From the NCBI GenBank assembly GCA_951813525.2, contig CATOTJ020000002.1, positions 1,302,001 to 1,366,000 on the forward strand: a stretch of DNA of 64,000 nt, read 5' to 3'. The position numbers were made by a program, and so were the translations under genes. Shown here piece after piece: positions 44,068 through 53,507 of this stretch; position 1 is the first letter of the stretch; every line of letters starts with the position of its first letter. Below the pieces are notes generated by a model, which was given only the letters and a program-made list of their open reading frames with translations, had not been told where the DNA came from and made no database searches. The DNA comes from Thermohalobaculum sp951813525. Its GTDB lineage: Bacteria; Pseudomonadota; Alphaproteobacteria; Rhodobacterales; Rhodobacteraceae.

Positions 44068-45642
44068 ATGGCGGCAATAAAGTATTTTTGCGTCTCGGAT
44101 TTGCACGCCGGTGCGCTTGCGAGCTTGGTGACTCCGGTCGACGGGAACCTTGACTATGATCCGGCAGGCCGAAGCAATGCCACCGATCAGTACGGGCGTT
44201 TCTTTGCAAGGTTTATGTTCGTTCATAACAGGCTGCATGGCGGCTCGATGAACGACCAGGTACCCGGCAACAAACCGACAGCGATCTTTCTGGGCGATAT
44301 CCTGGATCTGGCTTTCTCGGGCCCAGAACGGGCGTGCAATACGTTCACCCAAGCGCTTCGACCATTCATGGGATGGGGCCCTTTCGATATCCAGGATGAT
44401 AAATCACGCAAAGGTATGCGCTACGGATCGCATGCGCCGATCGTTATTCCCGGAAATCATGATCATGCCTTGTGGACGGCGACACGGCACAATTATCAGA
44501 CAACTATCGATTACAAGAAGCAAGCCGGTCGACACAAATATCAAATAGGACGCTTTCCGCCTTTGGCGGAAAAAACGAATTTGGCAAAGCCGCATTACTC
44601 CGCTGGACTGATAAATTCGATGCTTGAATATTCCGAAATCGGCAACAAATCGCACCTGTACTACCCCAATTTCGCGCTGCGGTCGGACGATGGGCGCAAA
44701 GCGGTTGTTTTTCATCACGGCCACTTCCTGGAACGCCCTTACCGGGCCATGTCGACGCTGTTCGATGTTCTGAACGGGCAACCGCGGAAAAACATCAGTG
44801 TTGGCGAGCTGGCCTCGGAAAACGCCGCCTGGATCGATTTTGCCTGGTCTACGTTCGGCGATGCGTTGGGCGTCGGCAAGGACGTCGTCTCGCTCTATCA
44901 ATACCTGCTGACTGGCGGAGAGGCCGACAAGCTGCGCGAACGCGCGATCCGCTTTCTGGGCGACAAGGTGGCGCCGTCATTGCCAATGGGCGGGACGCGC
45001 CAGGCGCAGACGCTGCTGCACGACGCAATGGCAGCCATGGTTGATGCGACCATCGGTGCCTATTCGGATTCTGCCCGGTTTTCGATGACCGAATACCTGC
45101 CCCACAGCACAATCGAGGATATGCGCTGGTATATCGGCGGACCCTTGAGGCGTCAGATGGAAGAGGAGTTCCACACGCTGCCAGAGGACCTGACATTTGT
45201 ATTCGGCCATACGCACAAACCATTTGTCGATGAGCTGGTCGTCGATGGTTTCGACAACCCCGTGTCCATCTGCAACACGGGCGGTTGGATCCTGGATATG
45301 CCGCGGCTTGACGGGCTGGAAGGGGCTTCGCTGGCGTTGATCGACGAGAATCACGACGTCGTTTCGATCCGGCTGTTTGATACCCGCGATGTTTTTCCAG
45401 GAAACGCCCCGGACGCAAAGGGGTCTTTGAAACCGCATGCCCAACTGGTCACCCAGCGAAGTTCGACAGGGCAAGCGTTTCTTAACGACGTCAATAAGTG
45501 CCTGGCAGAGCAGGCAGTCAGCGCCTCTCTTGGCACATTGCGTGAGGTTGCGAGCCATCAATATCACGCCCGCCAAAAGATGATGCTGCAAGGATTGGAG
45601 GCGGAAGATCGCAGCGCTGATCATCGGGGGGCGGTGCTGTGA
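44068..45642 (+). CDS. Calcineurin-like metallophosphatase
   Basis: This 524-residue cytoplasmic protein has the full metallophosphatase ligand set: FCVSDLHAGALA (Asp-x-His), FLGDILDLAF (Gly-Asp-x-x-Asp), VIPGNHDHAL (Gly-Asn-His-Asp/His), VFHHGHFLERP (second His) and FVFGHTHKPFVDE (Gly-His-x-His). The large insertions after each motif make it longer than simple family members (about 250 residues). Possible substrates include cyclic nucleotides, phospholipids or nucleotides, and none is proven. Its last codons overlap the GMC gene start (GTGA), so translation is coupled. This is the first gene of the operon. Confidence 0.88.
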   Translation: MAAIKYFCVSDLHAGALASLVTPVDGNLDYDPAGRSNATDQYGRFFARFMFVHNRLHGGSMNDQVPGNKPTAIFLGDILDLAFSGPERACNTFTQALRPFMGWGPFDIQDDKSRKGMRYGSHAPIVIPGNHDHALWTATRHNYQTTIDYKKQAGRHKYQIGRFPPLAEKTNLAKPHYSAGLINSMLEYSEIGNKSHLYYPNFALRSDDGRKAVVFHHGHFLERPYRAMSTLFDVLNGQPRKNISVGELASENAAWIDFAWSTFGDALGVGKDVVSLYQYLLTGGEADKLRERAIRFLGDKVAPSLPMGGTRQAQTLLHDAMAAMVDATIGAYSDSARFSMTEYLPHSTIEDMRWYIGGPLRRQMEEEFHTLPEDLTFVFGHTHKPFVDELVVDGFDNPVSICNTGGWILDMPRLDGLEGASLALIDENHDVVSIRLFDTRDVFPGNAPDAKGSLKPHAQLVTQRSSTGQAFLNDVNKCLAEQAVSASLGTLREVASHQYHARQKMMLQGLEAEDRSADHRGAVL

Positions 45643-48600
45643 GTAACATCAAAGGCATGAATGGCCGCATCTCGGAGCCGCTGAGCAAAGCCAAAAAGAA
45701 AAAGTATGACGCGATTGTCATAGGTTCTGGCTATGGCGGCGCAATTGCCGGGTCGCGGCTGGCCCGGACCGGAAAAAGTGTCGCCATACTGGAACGCGGC
45801 CGGGAGATGTTGCCCGGCGACTATCCCGATTCCGGCGCCAAGGCCGCCGCCGAGCTTCAGATCACCACATCACAGGATGGCAAGACCTATGGCCGTGCCG
45901 ACGCGCTGTATGATTTGCGAATGGGCAATGATGTCAGTGTCATTGTCGGCTGCGGTTTGGGCGGCACATCGCTGATCAATGCGAATGTTGCGCTGGGCGA
46001 GCCGGACTTGTTCAAAGCCGAGCACTGGCCCCGCCACTTGCGCGACCCGGCCAATGCAACAACACTGAAGGCCTGTTTCGCGCGGGCCAAGAAATTTCTG
46101 GGCAGCAAACCTTATCGCGACGATATTCGTCAGAAGTTGCCGAAGCTTGAAGCGCTGAAGAAATCGTCCGAGGCCGTCCTGGCCGACGTCCGCGCGCGGG
46201 GCGGCGACGGAAAGTTCGAACTTCCGCCGATCAACGTGACCTTCGATAACGGCCCGAATGCGTTCGGGTTTGAACAGAAGGCATGCACTTTGTGCGGTGA
46301 CTGCTGCTCGGGCTGCAATTACGGCGCCAAGAACACCACGCTGATGAACTATCTTCCCGATGCCAAGGTCCATGGCGCGTCAATCATTACCGGCGCCGAG
46401 GTGATGTGGATCGAGAAGAAAGGCAAGTCCTGGGTGGTGCATGTCCGGGATCTTCAATCAGGCAAGAACAAACCGCCCGAAAGCACCCTGACCGCCGGGG
46501 TCGTTGTGCTTGCTGCGGGAACGCTGGGTTCGACCGACATCCTGCTGCGGTCGCGCGACAAGGGGCTGAACGTCTCGAAGGCGCTGGGCAAAAGGTTCTC
46601 GGGCAACGGCGATGTGCTGGCGTTCGGCTATGATGCGAATGTGACAGAGACAACCGCGGCATCTGGACATCGCAGTCCGATCTATGGTATCGGAGCCGGT
46701 CCCAATCCACCAACCAAGCCTGAATATCGCCCTGGACCAACGATCACCGGGGCAATCCGCCTGGACGACAAGGCCACTGGCGGCGGCGTAAGGACGATTG
46801 AGGAAGGGGTTATGCCGGGCCCACTGGCAATGGCCTATACCGCAGCATTCTTCATGGCCGATGCGTTGAAAGGCGACCTCTTCAGGTACGGCGATTTGCA
46901 GTTGCGCCTGAAAGATGCCGCCAAGCTTGGCGACATCATCCGCACGCAGCCCGGAAAGCTGGCCGAGGCCGCCTATAGCGGGCCATTGTCACGGACACAG
47001 TCCTTTCTGGTCATGAGCGACGACGACGCCAATGGGGTGATGTCGCTGAAACATGGCAAGCTGGCCGTCAGTTGGCCTGACGCCGGAAAAGGGCCTGGCG
47101 CGGCGCGCGACAACGCCCTGATCGAAACCGCCTGCGACGCGATCTGGGCGGAGTATCTGCCCAATCCGCTTTGGGAGGACAAGTTCGGCAAGAAGCTGAT
47201 CACGGTACATCCGATCGGTGGTTGCGTCATGGCGGAATGGGCAGACGACGGAGTGGTCAACCACCTTTGCCAAGTCTACGACACGACGCCCGGGCTGCGG
47301 CCGAAATCTGGCGACGACCAGACGGTCCACGATGGTCTTTACGTGATGGACGGGTCGGTCATCCCAGGGCCATTGGGGACCAATCCACTGCTGACGATTT
47401 CTGCGATCGCTGAGTATGCGGTCGAGCATTTGGTGAAGGCGCGCAAGTGGGACAAGCTGAAAAAACCGCGCAAAACCACGATCCCCAAAATCAAAGACTC
47501 TTTCACCGGCAGTTCAACGCCATTGGATGGTGCAGAGGCGATCCTTCAACTTGTTATTCTCTATCTCGAGGATATCAGGAAGAAGATTGCGAATGGCGAT
47601 ATTCCGGGCGCCAAGGCGGAGATCTTGTCGGGCCTCGAGCTTTTCAAGGCTTACGAGAAGTCGATCAAGGCACCGCTGTTCGACGATAAGACGATAAAGA
47701 GCTACCTGACGAAAAAGAACTTTCAAGTTCTGGTTGCGCCCGCTTTGGACGAGTTTCTGCCGATCCTGAACCGCATAAAGACCGCGCTGAACGCCAAGGA
47801 CTACGCCAAAGTCCTGAGTATTCTGGAAACCGAGATGGGTGATTTCAGCCCGGGTCTCAGCTTTACCGAGACGATGGCTGGTCACATTTCGGCAGAGGGA
47901 CTGGATCGGACCCATCTGATCGAGGATGGCTATCGGATCGCGGACAGGCATGGGCAGTCAAAAACGCTTCGCAAGAAGAACGCGGTTACCGGGCACTTCA
48001 AGATCCAGACGGCAGACATCGAAAAGATGCTGAACGATCGTCTTCACAAGGCATCGCTGACGGGCAAAATCGATTGCAAGATGCTGGGCGGCAGGCTGGA
48101 ACTTGGTCCAAAGTCATCGTTTCAGTTGCTGCCCCAGAACGAGACCGAAGTCGAATGCTGGAACATGATTTATGACGCCCGGCTGAAACCGAACGGCAAG
48201 GGTGACACCTATCGCGTTCACGGTTTCAAAACTTTGAAACGACGCCCTGGGTCGAACTGGTGGCAGGATCTGACCACCCTGTCGGTCGATGTGTTCAAGG
48301 GAAAAGGCACCAAACCGATCGCCCGGGGTGTCATGCGCTTGGATCTGCAAGAGCTGATCGGTCAAGGCAAGAGTGTCTCGGACGCCTATGACGTCAAGGG
48401 ACTGAAGAAATTGAGAAAGGATGCGTGGGGTCAACTTCTCGTTGCTATTGCGGCCGCAAAGTCTGAGTGGTTTCATCAAGACTTTGCCCAGAGCCTAAAA
48501 AGCAAAGAACTTCGCAGCAAGGTTGTCAGGTTCGCGCTGACCTATGCCGCCGCCCATGGCAACAAGGACATCGCCAAGGCAGTCGAGGCCGCCTATCTGG

Positions 48601-49916
48601 CCCGCTTTGGCGGGGTTTTCGCTCAGTTGGTGTTCCGCAGTTATGGCGGCGTTCTGGCGTATCTGAACGACTATCCCGCCATCGACAATGCAAAGCGCAA
48701 GAAGGCGGGAAAGCCTGCGCGGAAGTTTTCCGCGCCCGCGCCCAAAAAGATCCTGCTGCACTCTCAAGCGCACGGGAAGAAGCCGGTGGCGCTGGGCCTG
48801 ACGCGATATCATAAGCCTGGGGCCAGTAAGGGCCCCGTGATCCTGGCACCGGGTTTCGGCACCACAGCGGCGTCGTTCGCGATGGAGACGGTCGACGTCA
48901 ACATCGTCGAGTATCTGACCCACCACGGGTACGATGTTTACCTCTTCGACTATCGCGGCAGCCCGGCGTTGAGAGCGACGCGCCAACCCTTCGACATCGA
49001 CGACGTGGCGCGGTATGATTGGCCGGCAGCCATTAACAAAGTGCTGGAGATCAGCAAAGCCAAGAAAGTGCAGTGCCTCGGCCATTGCGTTGGGTCGATG
49101 ACGCTGTTGATGCGTCTGCTCGGCGATCACATCAAAGAATACAGCAAGGGAAAACACAACAATTCGGTCGTCCGGTCCGTGGTTTCGTCGCAGCTTTCGC
49201 TGCATCCCGTGACCAGCTGGTTCAACTCGGCAAAATCCGACATGGGCCTGGCGTCGTTCCTGATCGAGGGCGCGCCAAAGTCGATGGACGGGCTGATCGA
49301 TGCAATGAAGCTGCCCGGCGGGATTGGGAAGACGCTGAAGACCGGGCTGAAGGAAGTTCCGATGGTTGGCGCGAGCCCGGGGAAGTCTGTGGACCCGAAC
49401 GACCCTGCGGTCCTGCGCGACAAGGCAATCGATCTGCTGGTCTGGAATGCGCCGTTCCCTGGCGAATTGCCCTGCTATAACCCGACCTGTCACCGCGTTT
49501 TCGGCGTGTTCGGCGCCAGTTATGCCCACGACCAACTGAACGAGGCCACGCACGACGCTTTGTCCGATGTCTTCGGCACGGTTTCGTCCGAACCGTTTAA
49601 GCAGTTGGCGCTGATTATGCGAAAGGGGCTGGCGGTTGATAACAAGGGCAGCAGCGCCGAATTTGGGCACGCGTCCAGGCTAAATTTGCCGATTGACTTT
49701 ATCGCAGGCTCGAAAAATCAGATATTCTATCCTGAAACGACGCTCAGAACTCTTAACTGGCTCAGGACCGCTGTCAAAGATGCCCGCTCAGACACCTACT
49801 CTCGAAAGGTATTCCCGCAGTATGCGCACATGGATTTTTTTATTGGGCGCAACGCAAGCAAGGATGTGTTCCCATACATTCTTGAGTGTTTGAAATCCCG
49901 ATCGCATGGGAAGTGA
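45639..49916 (+). CDS. GMC (cholesterol-oxidase-like) oxidoreductase fused to alpha/beta hydrolase
   Basis: The 1425-residue product has an N-terminal FAD domain (IVIGSGYGGAIAGSRLARTG, residues ~27-46), GCGLGGTSLINANVAL (~105), a Cys cluster CTLCGDCCSGCNYGAKNTT (~216-234), and the GMC C-terminal motifs HPIGGCVMAEW (~523) and GTNPLLTISAIAEYA (~580). A middle region (~620-1060) includes SFTETMAGHISAEG. The C-terminal alpha/beta hydrolase (~1065-1425) has VILAPGFGTTAASFAM, the nucleophile elbow CLGHCVGSMTLLMRLL with Cys where Ser is usual, and the late His in YAHMDFFIGRNASKDVF. Such fusions are related to cholesterol-oxidase-type enzymes. The substrate is probably a sterol-like alcohol or lipid, which is inference. 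Confidence 0.88.
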   Translation: MSNIKGMNGRISEPLSKAKKKKYDAIVIGSGYGGAIAGSRLARTGKSVAILERGREMLPGDYPDSGAKAAAELQITTSQDGKTYGRADALYDLRMGNDVSVIVGCGLGGTSLINANVALGEPDLFKAEHWPRHLRDPANATTLKACFARAKKFLGSKPYRDDIRQKLPKLEALKKSSEAVLADVRARGGDGKFELPPINVTFDNGPNAFGFEQKACTLCGDCCSGCNYGAKNTTLMNYLPDAKVHGASIITGAEVMWIEKKGKSWVVHVRDLQSGKNKPPESTLTAGVVVLAAGTLGSTDILLRSRDKGLNVSKALGKRFSGNGDVLAFGYDANVTETTAASGHRSPIYGIGAGPNPPTKPEYRPGPTITGAIRLDDKATGGGVRTIEEGVMPGPLAMAYTAAFFMADALKGDLFRYGDLQLRLKDAAKLGDIIRTQPGKLAEAAYSGPLSRTQSFLVMSDDDANGVMSLKHGKLAVSWPDAGKGPGAARDNALIETACDAIWAEYLPNPLWEDKFGKKLITVHPIGGCVMAEWADDGVVNHLCQVYDTTPGLRPKSGDDQTVHDGLYVMDGSVIPGPLGTNPLLTISAIAEYAVEHLVKARKWDKLKKPRKTTIPKIKDSFTGSSTPLDGAEAILQLVILYLEDIRKKIANGDIPGAKAEILSGLELFKAYEKSIKAPLFDDKTIKSYLTKKNFQVLVAPALDEFLPILNRIKTALNAKDYAKVLSILETEMGDFSPGLSFTETMAGHISAEGLDRTHLIEDGYRIADRHGQSKTLRKKNAVTGHFKIQTADIEKMLNDRLHKASLTGKIDCKMLGGRLELGPKSSFQLLPQNETEVECWNMIYDARLKPNGKGDTYRVHGFKTLKRRPGSNWWQDLTTLSVDVFKGKGTKPIARGVMRLDLQELIGQGKSVSDAYDVKGLKKLRKDAWGQLLVAIAAAKSEWFHQDFAQSLKSKELRSKVVRFALTYAAAHGNKDIAKAVEAAYLARFGGVFAQLVFRSYGGVLAYLNDYPAIDNAKRKKAGKPARKFSAPAPKKILLHSQAHGKKPVALGLTRYHKPGASKGPVILAPGFGTTAASFAMETVDVNIVEYLTHHGYDVYLFDYRGSPALRATRQPFDIDDVARYDWPAAINKVLEISKAKKVQCLGHCVGSMTLLMRLLGDHIKEYSKGKHNNSVVRSVVSSQLSLHPVTSWFNSAKSDMGLASFLIEGAPKSMDGLIDAMKLPGGIGKTLKTGLKEVPMVGASPGKSVDPNDPAVLRDKAIDLLVWNAPFPGELPCYNPTCHRVFGVFGASYAHDQLNEATHDALSDVFGTVSSEPFKQLALIMRKGLAVDNKGSSAEFGHASRLNLPIDFIAGSKNQIFYPETTLRTLNWLRTAVKDARSDTYSRKVFPQYAHMDFFIGRNASKDVFPYILECLKSRSHGK

Positions 49917-49931
49917 GCCAGAAGCGTATCG

Positions 49932-52900
49932 ATGAAACAGACGATCGACGGACAGCGCCGGTGGACGGCGGTCTTGATGACCGACATGGTCGGCTTTTCC
50001 ACCATCTCGGAAGAGATCGGTCCTGAGAACGTCTACATTCTTCTCGGTCAGGTCATCGAGATCGCAACCGCCTGTGTCGAACGCCATGGCGGGCACACGA
50101 TCGACTATGCTGGCGACAGTGTTCTGGCCGCGTTCGGTGCACCGGTCGCGCTGGAGAATGCCTCGCTGAATGCTTGTCGATCGGCTCTGGAGTTTTTGCA
50201 GGAGATCGAGCAGGCCGGCCCGCGCTTGCACGACCAGTTCGGTGTCCGGCCGACTTTCCGGGTGGGAATTGGTGGCGGCGAAGTCGTCTTCGGCAATCTG
50301 GGTCTGAACGAAAAACTGGACAAATCCGTTATTGGCCCGCCCGTGAACCAGGCCGCGCGACTGGAGGCACTGGCGGCGGCCGGAGAGGTGCTGATCTCGG
50401 GCATTATTCATCAACAATCTGACGGGCATGTACTGGCCGAGGACAGGGGCGATGTTCAGCTAAAAGGATTCCATGAACCCACACGGGTCTTCGCGCTCAA
50501 ATCGATCCACGACGATGCCGCCCGGTTTGACGCGGCGAAGCGGCGCGGCCTGTCGGGCATTGTCGGGCGAACGGATGAATTGGAAGTGCTTTCTTCTTTC
50601 ATCAAGGGCGGCACCGGCGAACCGGGCGCACTTCGCATCGAAGGCACTGCCGGGATGGGGAAATCGCGCCTTCTTCACGAAGCCCTTTTGCAAGCCGGCG
50701 ATCATGTGACGGTTCACTATGGCCAATGCGATCCGCGCACAGGTTCGATGCCATTTGCGCCTTTCCTCGAGATTCTGCGCTCGTTCTCGGGCACTGCAGC
50801 GGACGCGACCCCGGAAACCTTGGCCGAGGAGTTGGTTGCGGCGGGGCTGCCAGCAAACTCTGTCGACGCCGTCGTTCCGGCCCTCGGCGCCGATCACGCG
50901 CGCGCTGGCGATGGAAACGCTGACGAGATGGACGCGGCTCTAAACCTGCGGGCACAGCTTGAAACCCTGATTGCTGAAATCGGGGGACGGCCAGATACCC
51001 TGATCGTCATCGAAGACACGCATTGGATCGACAGTCCCTCGGACCAGTTGATCGCTCGCCTTCTGAACCGTGCAGATGTTGGCCCGTTGCGTCTGCTGTG
51101 CACTGCCCGGCCTGAACATCAGCCGAATTGGGCGGAGCTGGACAATTGCGAGACACTTGCGCTGACGCAGCTGGATGAGGCGACCGTTGGTACGTTGGTC
51201 CAGTCACGCATGGAGGGCCGGGCAATTGCCCCGTCGCTATTGCGCCTGATCACCGAACGGGCCGAAGGCGTGCCATTCTTCGCCGAAGAGATCGCCCGTT
51301 ATCTGCTGTCACAGGACGTGCTCGTCGAAACCGACGAAGGATTCGCCCTCAGTCCTGACGAGCAACAAACCCTGTTGACTGGGAATGTTCAGCACCTTCT
51401 GCTCAGCCGGGTCGATGCGCTTCCTGACAATCAACGCAAGGTCCTTCAATACGCGGCGGCAGCCGGGCGGCAAATTTCGGAACGCCTTCTGTCGGCACTG
51501 TTTTCGCCCGGCCTGGTTCAGGAGACGATCTCAAACTGCACCGAATCCGGCCTGATCGAGGCGGACCCCACCGGCCTCGACAACAAGTGGCGGTTTGCTC
51601 ATGCGCTGATCGGCGATGCGATATATGGCAGCCTGCTTTCCAACGCACTGCCGCAGGTCCACCTGAGTATCGCCGAGGCAATGGAAGCCGACGCAGCACG
51701 ACGCAATACGAGTTTCAGCCGCGATCTCGCCTATCACTTCTCGCGCGCTGGCGTGGCCGGAAAGGCGGTCATCTATTTGGCCGAATCCGGGCGCGACAGC
51801 CTCTCACACTATTCGCTTGAAGACGCTGACGACTTCCTGTCCAAAGCGTTCGAGTTCATCGATGCCGAACCCGATTGTGTCAGCGACGAATTCTACTGCC
51901 AGATCGTGATCGACACCGCGCGGGTGTTGGACATCATGGGCGATTTCATTCGCTCAATCAGGTTGGCAGATGACCGTTTGGAGCGAATGCAACAAGCCGG
52001 TCGCGAGCGGGACGAAGCGCTTTTCAACACGCTCTATGTCCTCGCCTTGGCGCATCTGCGGCGATATCGCGAAGCGCAAAGCCTGTGCGAACGTACAATG
52101 GCCTGGGCTATTGCTTCCGGCGAAGAACTGATCGCTGCCTGGGCGAAGACGGCGCTGCTGCGGATCCTGAGCGAAACCGAGGAAGGCGCGCCGGAAACGG
52201 TCGATGGTTATTTCGACGACGTGATGCCGGTGGCCGAGGCGCATGACGATCAACACCTTTCTTCGCATGCCATCTATCTTTTGAGTGCCTACTACCGCGC
52301 ACGAGGCAAGGTTGAGCGGGCCAGAGGTTTGATCCGGCGTCTGGAAGAAATGTCCGAAACCCACGGCAACCGCCGCGCCAGATCCTATGCCTGCTGGGCC
52401 AATGGTCTGCTTGCGACTTCCATTGGCGAATCGAACCGCGCGCTTGAATTTGCGGAAGAAGGATTGGCGCATTGCCTGCCGGGAACGGCTGATCACCGCG
52501 TAAATATGCTGGTCTGGTGCAATGCAAAGGCACAGGCAAAAAGATCAGACGGCGCCATGGAACAACTGAAAAAATTGATCGATGGCGCTCAGAAACATGG
52601 TGACTACAACATTTGGCATACCAGCGAAATTTCGGTTTGCCTGCTCAAATTGAAGTCGGGGAAGATCCATGAGGGGTGGCGACATCTGACCGATCTCATC
52701 GTCCAGACGGCCGAGGCCGGCAATCTGCTCCTGCTGCGGCAAACGCTGTTACTCAGGGCGGAGTTCCTCTGCCAGATCGGCGGCTTGCTTCCGACCGCCC
52801 GGCGCGATGGGGCACCAAGAGTGAAGCGACCCAAGCTTGCGATGAAGGATAGGTTCGCCGCTTTCCGCATCAGATGGGGCGTGAAACGAAAGATACGTGC

Positions 52901-53120
52901 CGACCTCAACAAGATTATTGATTTGATCCCGCATTGCGATGGCGCTGGATATGCCCGCGCGATGGTTTTGCAGGCGATGCTGAACATGGCTGAAGGCGCC
53001 GAGACCGCGGCGAGCGCGGCATTGGCGACTGCAAAGAAAATCGCGGTCGCAGAGGATCTGCCAAACCTGTTGGCCAGAATTGAAATGATCAAGGCCGCCC
53101 AGATCGCCCACTACAAGTAG
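49932..53120 (+). CDS. Class III cyclase / AAA ATPase / TPR signalling protein
   Basis: The 1062-residue protein has an N-terminal cyclase domain with RWTAVLMTDMVGFSTISEEI (metal Asp), TIDYAGDSVLAAFGAPV (second Asp, but Asp where adenylyl cyclases have the adenine-contacting Lys) and PVNQAARLEAL (Asn, Arg). The middle ATPase has Walker A in RIEGTAGMGKSRLLHEALL and Walker-B-like LIVIEDTHWIDSP. Helical TPR-like repeats fill residues ~560-1062. It starts 15 bases after the GMC gene and ends the operon. It could sense a small molecule through the ATPase/TPR part and make cAMP or cGMP. The Lys-to-Asp change makes the nucleotide preference uncertain. Confidence 0.88.
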   Translation: MKQTIDGQRRWTAVLMTDMVGFSTISEEIGPENVYILLGQVIEIATACVERHGGHTIDYAGDSVLAAFGAPVALENASLNACRSALEFLQEIEQAGPRLHDQFGVRPTFRVGIGGGEVVFGNLGLNEKLDKSVIGPPVNQAARLEALAAAGEVLISGIIHQQSDGHVLAEDRGDVQLKGFHEPTRVFALKSIHDDAARFDAAKRRGLSGIVGRTDELEVLSSFIKGGTGEPGALRIEGTAGMGKSRLLHEALLQAGDHVTVHYGQCDPRTGSMPFAPFLEILRSFSGTAADATPETLAEELVAAGLPANSVDAVVPALGADHARAGDGNADEMDAALNLRAQLETLIAEIGGRPDTLIVIEDTHWIDSPSDQLIARLLNRADVGPLRLLCTARPEHQPNWAELDNCETLALTQLDEATVGTLVQSRMEGRAIAPSLLRLITERAEGVPFFAEEIARYLLSQDVLVETDEGFALSPDEQQTLLTGNVQHLLLSRVDALPDNQRKVLQYAAAAGRQISERLLSALFSPGLVQETISNCTESGLIEADPTGLDNKWRFAHALIGDAIYGSLLSNALPQVHLSIAEAMEADAARRNTSFSRDLAYHFSRAGVAGKAVIYLAESGRDSLSHYSLEDADDFLSKAFEFIDAEPDCVSDEFYCQIVIDTARVLDIMGDFIRSIRLADDRLERMQQAGRERDEALFNTLYVLALAHLRRYREAQSLCERTMAWAIASGEELIAAWAKTALLRILSETEEGAPETVDGYFDDVMPVAEAHDDQHLSSHAIYLLSAYYRARGKVERARGLIRRLEEMSETHGNRRARSYACWANGLLATSIGESNRALEFAEEGLAHCLPGTADHRVNMLVWCNAKAQAKRSDGAMEQLKKLIDGAQKHGDYNIWHTSEISVCLLKLKSGKIHEGWRHLTDLIVQTAEAGNLLLLRQTLLLRAEFLCQIGGLLPTARRDGAPRVKRPKLAMKDRFAAFRIRWGVKRKIRADLNKIIDLIPHCDGAGYARAMVLQAMLNMAEGAETAASAALATAKKIAVAEDLPNLLARIEMIKAAQIAHYK

Positions 53121-53154
53121 GGCATGGATCGTTCAGTCAGTAGGGTTCGAAACA

Positions 53155-53470
53155 TCAAAATTCGATCAGACCGATGATCAGCCCTCGGGCCACGGCCTGA
53201 GTAACGGTGCGCACGTCAACCTTTCGTCTGGCGCTGGTCAGCTGCTCTTCGACGGTTTTCGGATGGGTGCACATACCTTCGGCGATCCAATCGACCCGCA
53301 ATCAGGGCGATTTCATCGAACGTGGCATCCAGATGCCGTTGAAACGCTTCCAGAGTGAAATCGGGATCACCTTCCAATGAAATCCCTGCGCTGCTGCGCG
53401 GGTGGCTGGTTCCAATTCGCTCGGCGACCCCATGGCGCAGCGCGATTTCGCGCGCGATCGAGTGATGCGG
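53155..53470 (-). pseudogene. LuxR-type regulator remnant, frameshifted and truncated
   Basis: The C-terminal part reads WIAEGMCTHPKTVEEQLTSA and then RRKVDVRTVTQAVARGLIIG, a LuxR/GerE helix-turn-helix, ending at a stop at 53155. The part before it (SSAGISLEGDPDFTLEAFQR and HLDATFDEIALIAG) is in another frame and resembles an effector domain, so bases have been lost or gained near 53300. The upstream end is cut by the IS3 element at 53471. The gene is inactive. Confidence 0.7.
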
Positions 53471-53507
53471 TAATCCCCCCATTTTTAGAGGGGCCGGGTC
53501 GTAGAGG

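Noticed and set aside
48495..49670. A 391-codon minus-strand frame inside the GMC/hydrolase gene
   Set aside because: It mirrors the codon bias of the fused enzyme, with no ribosome site or domain.
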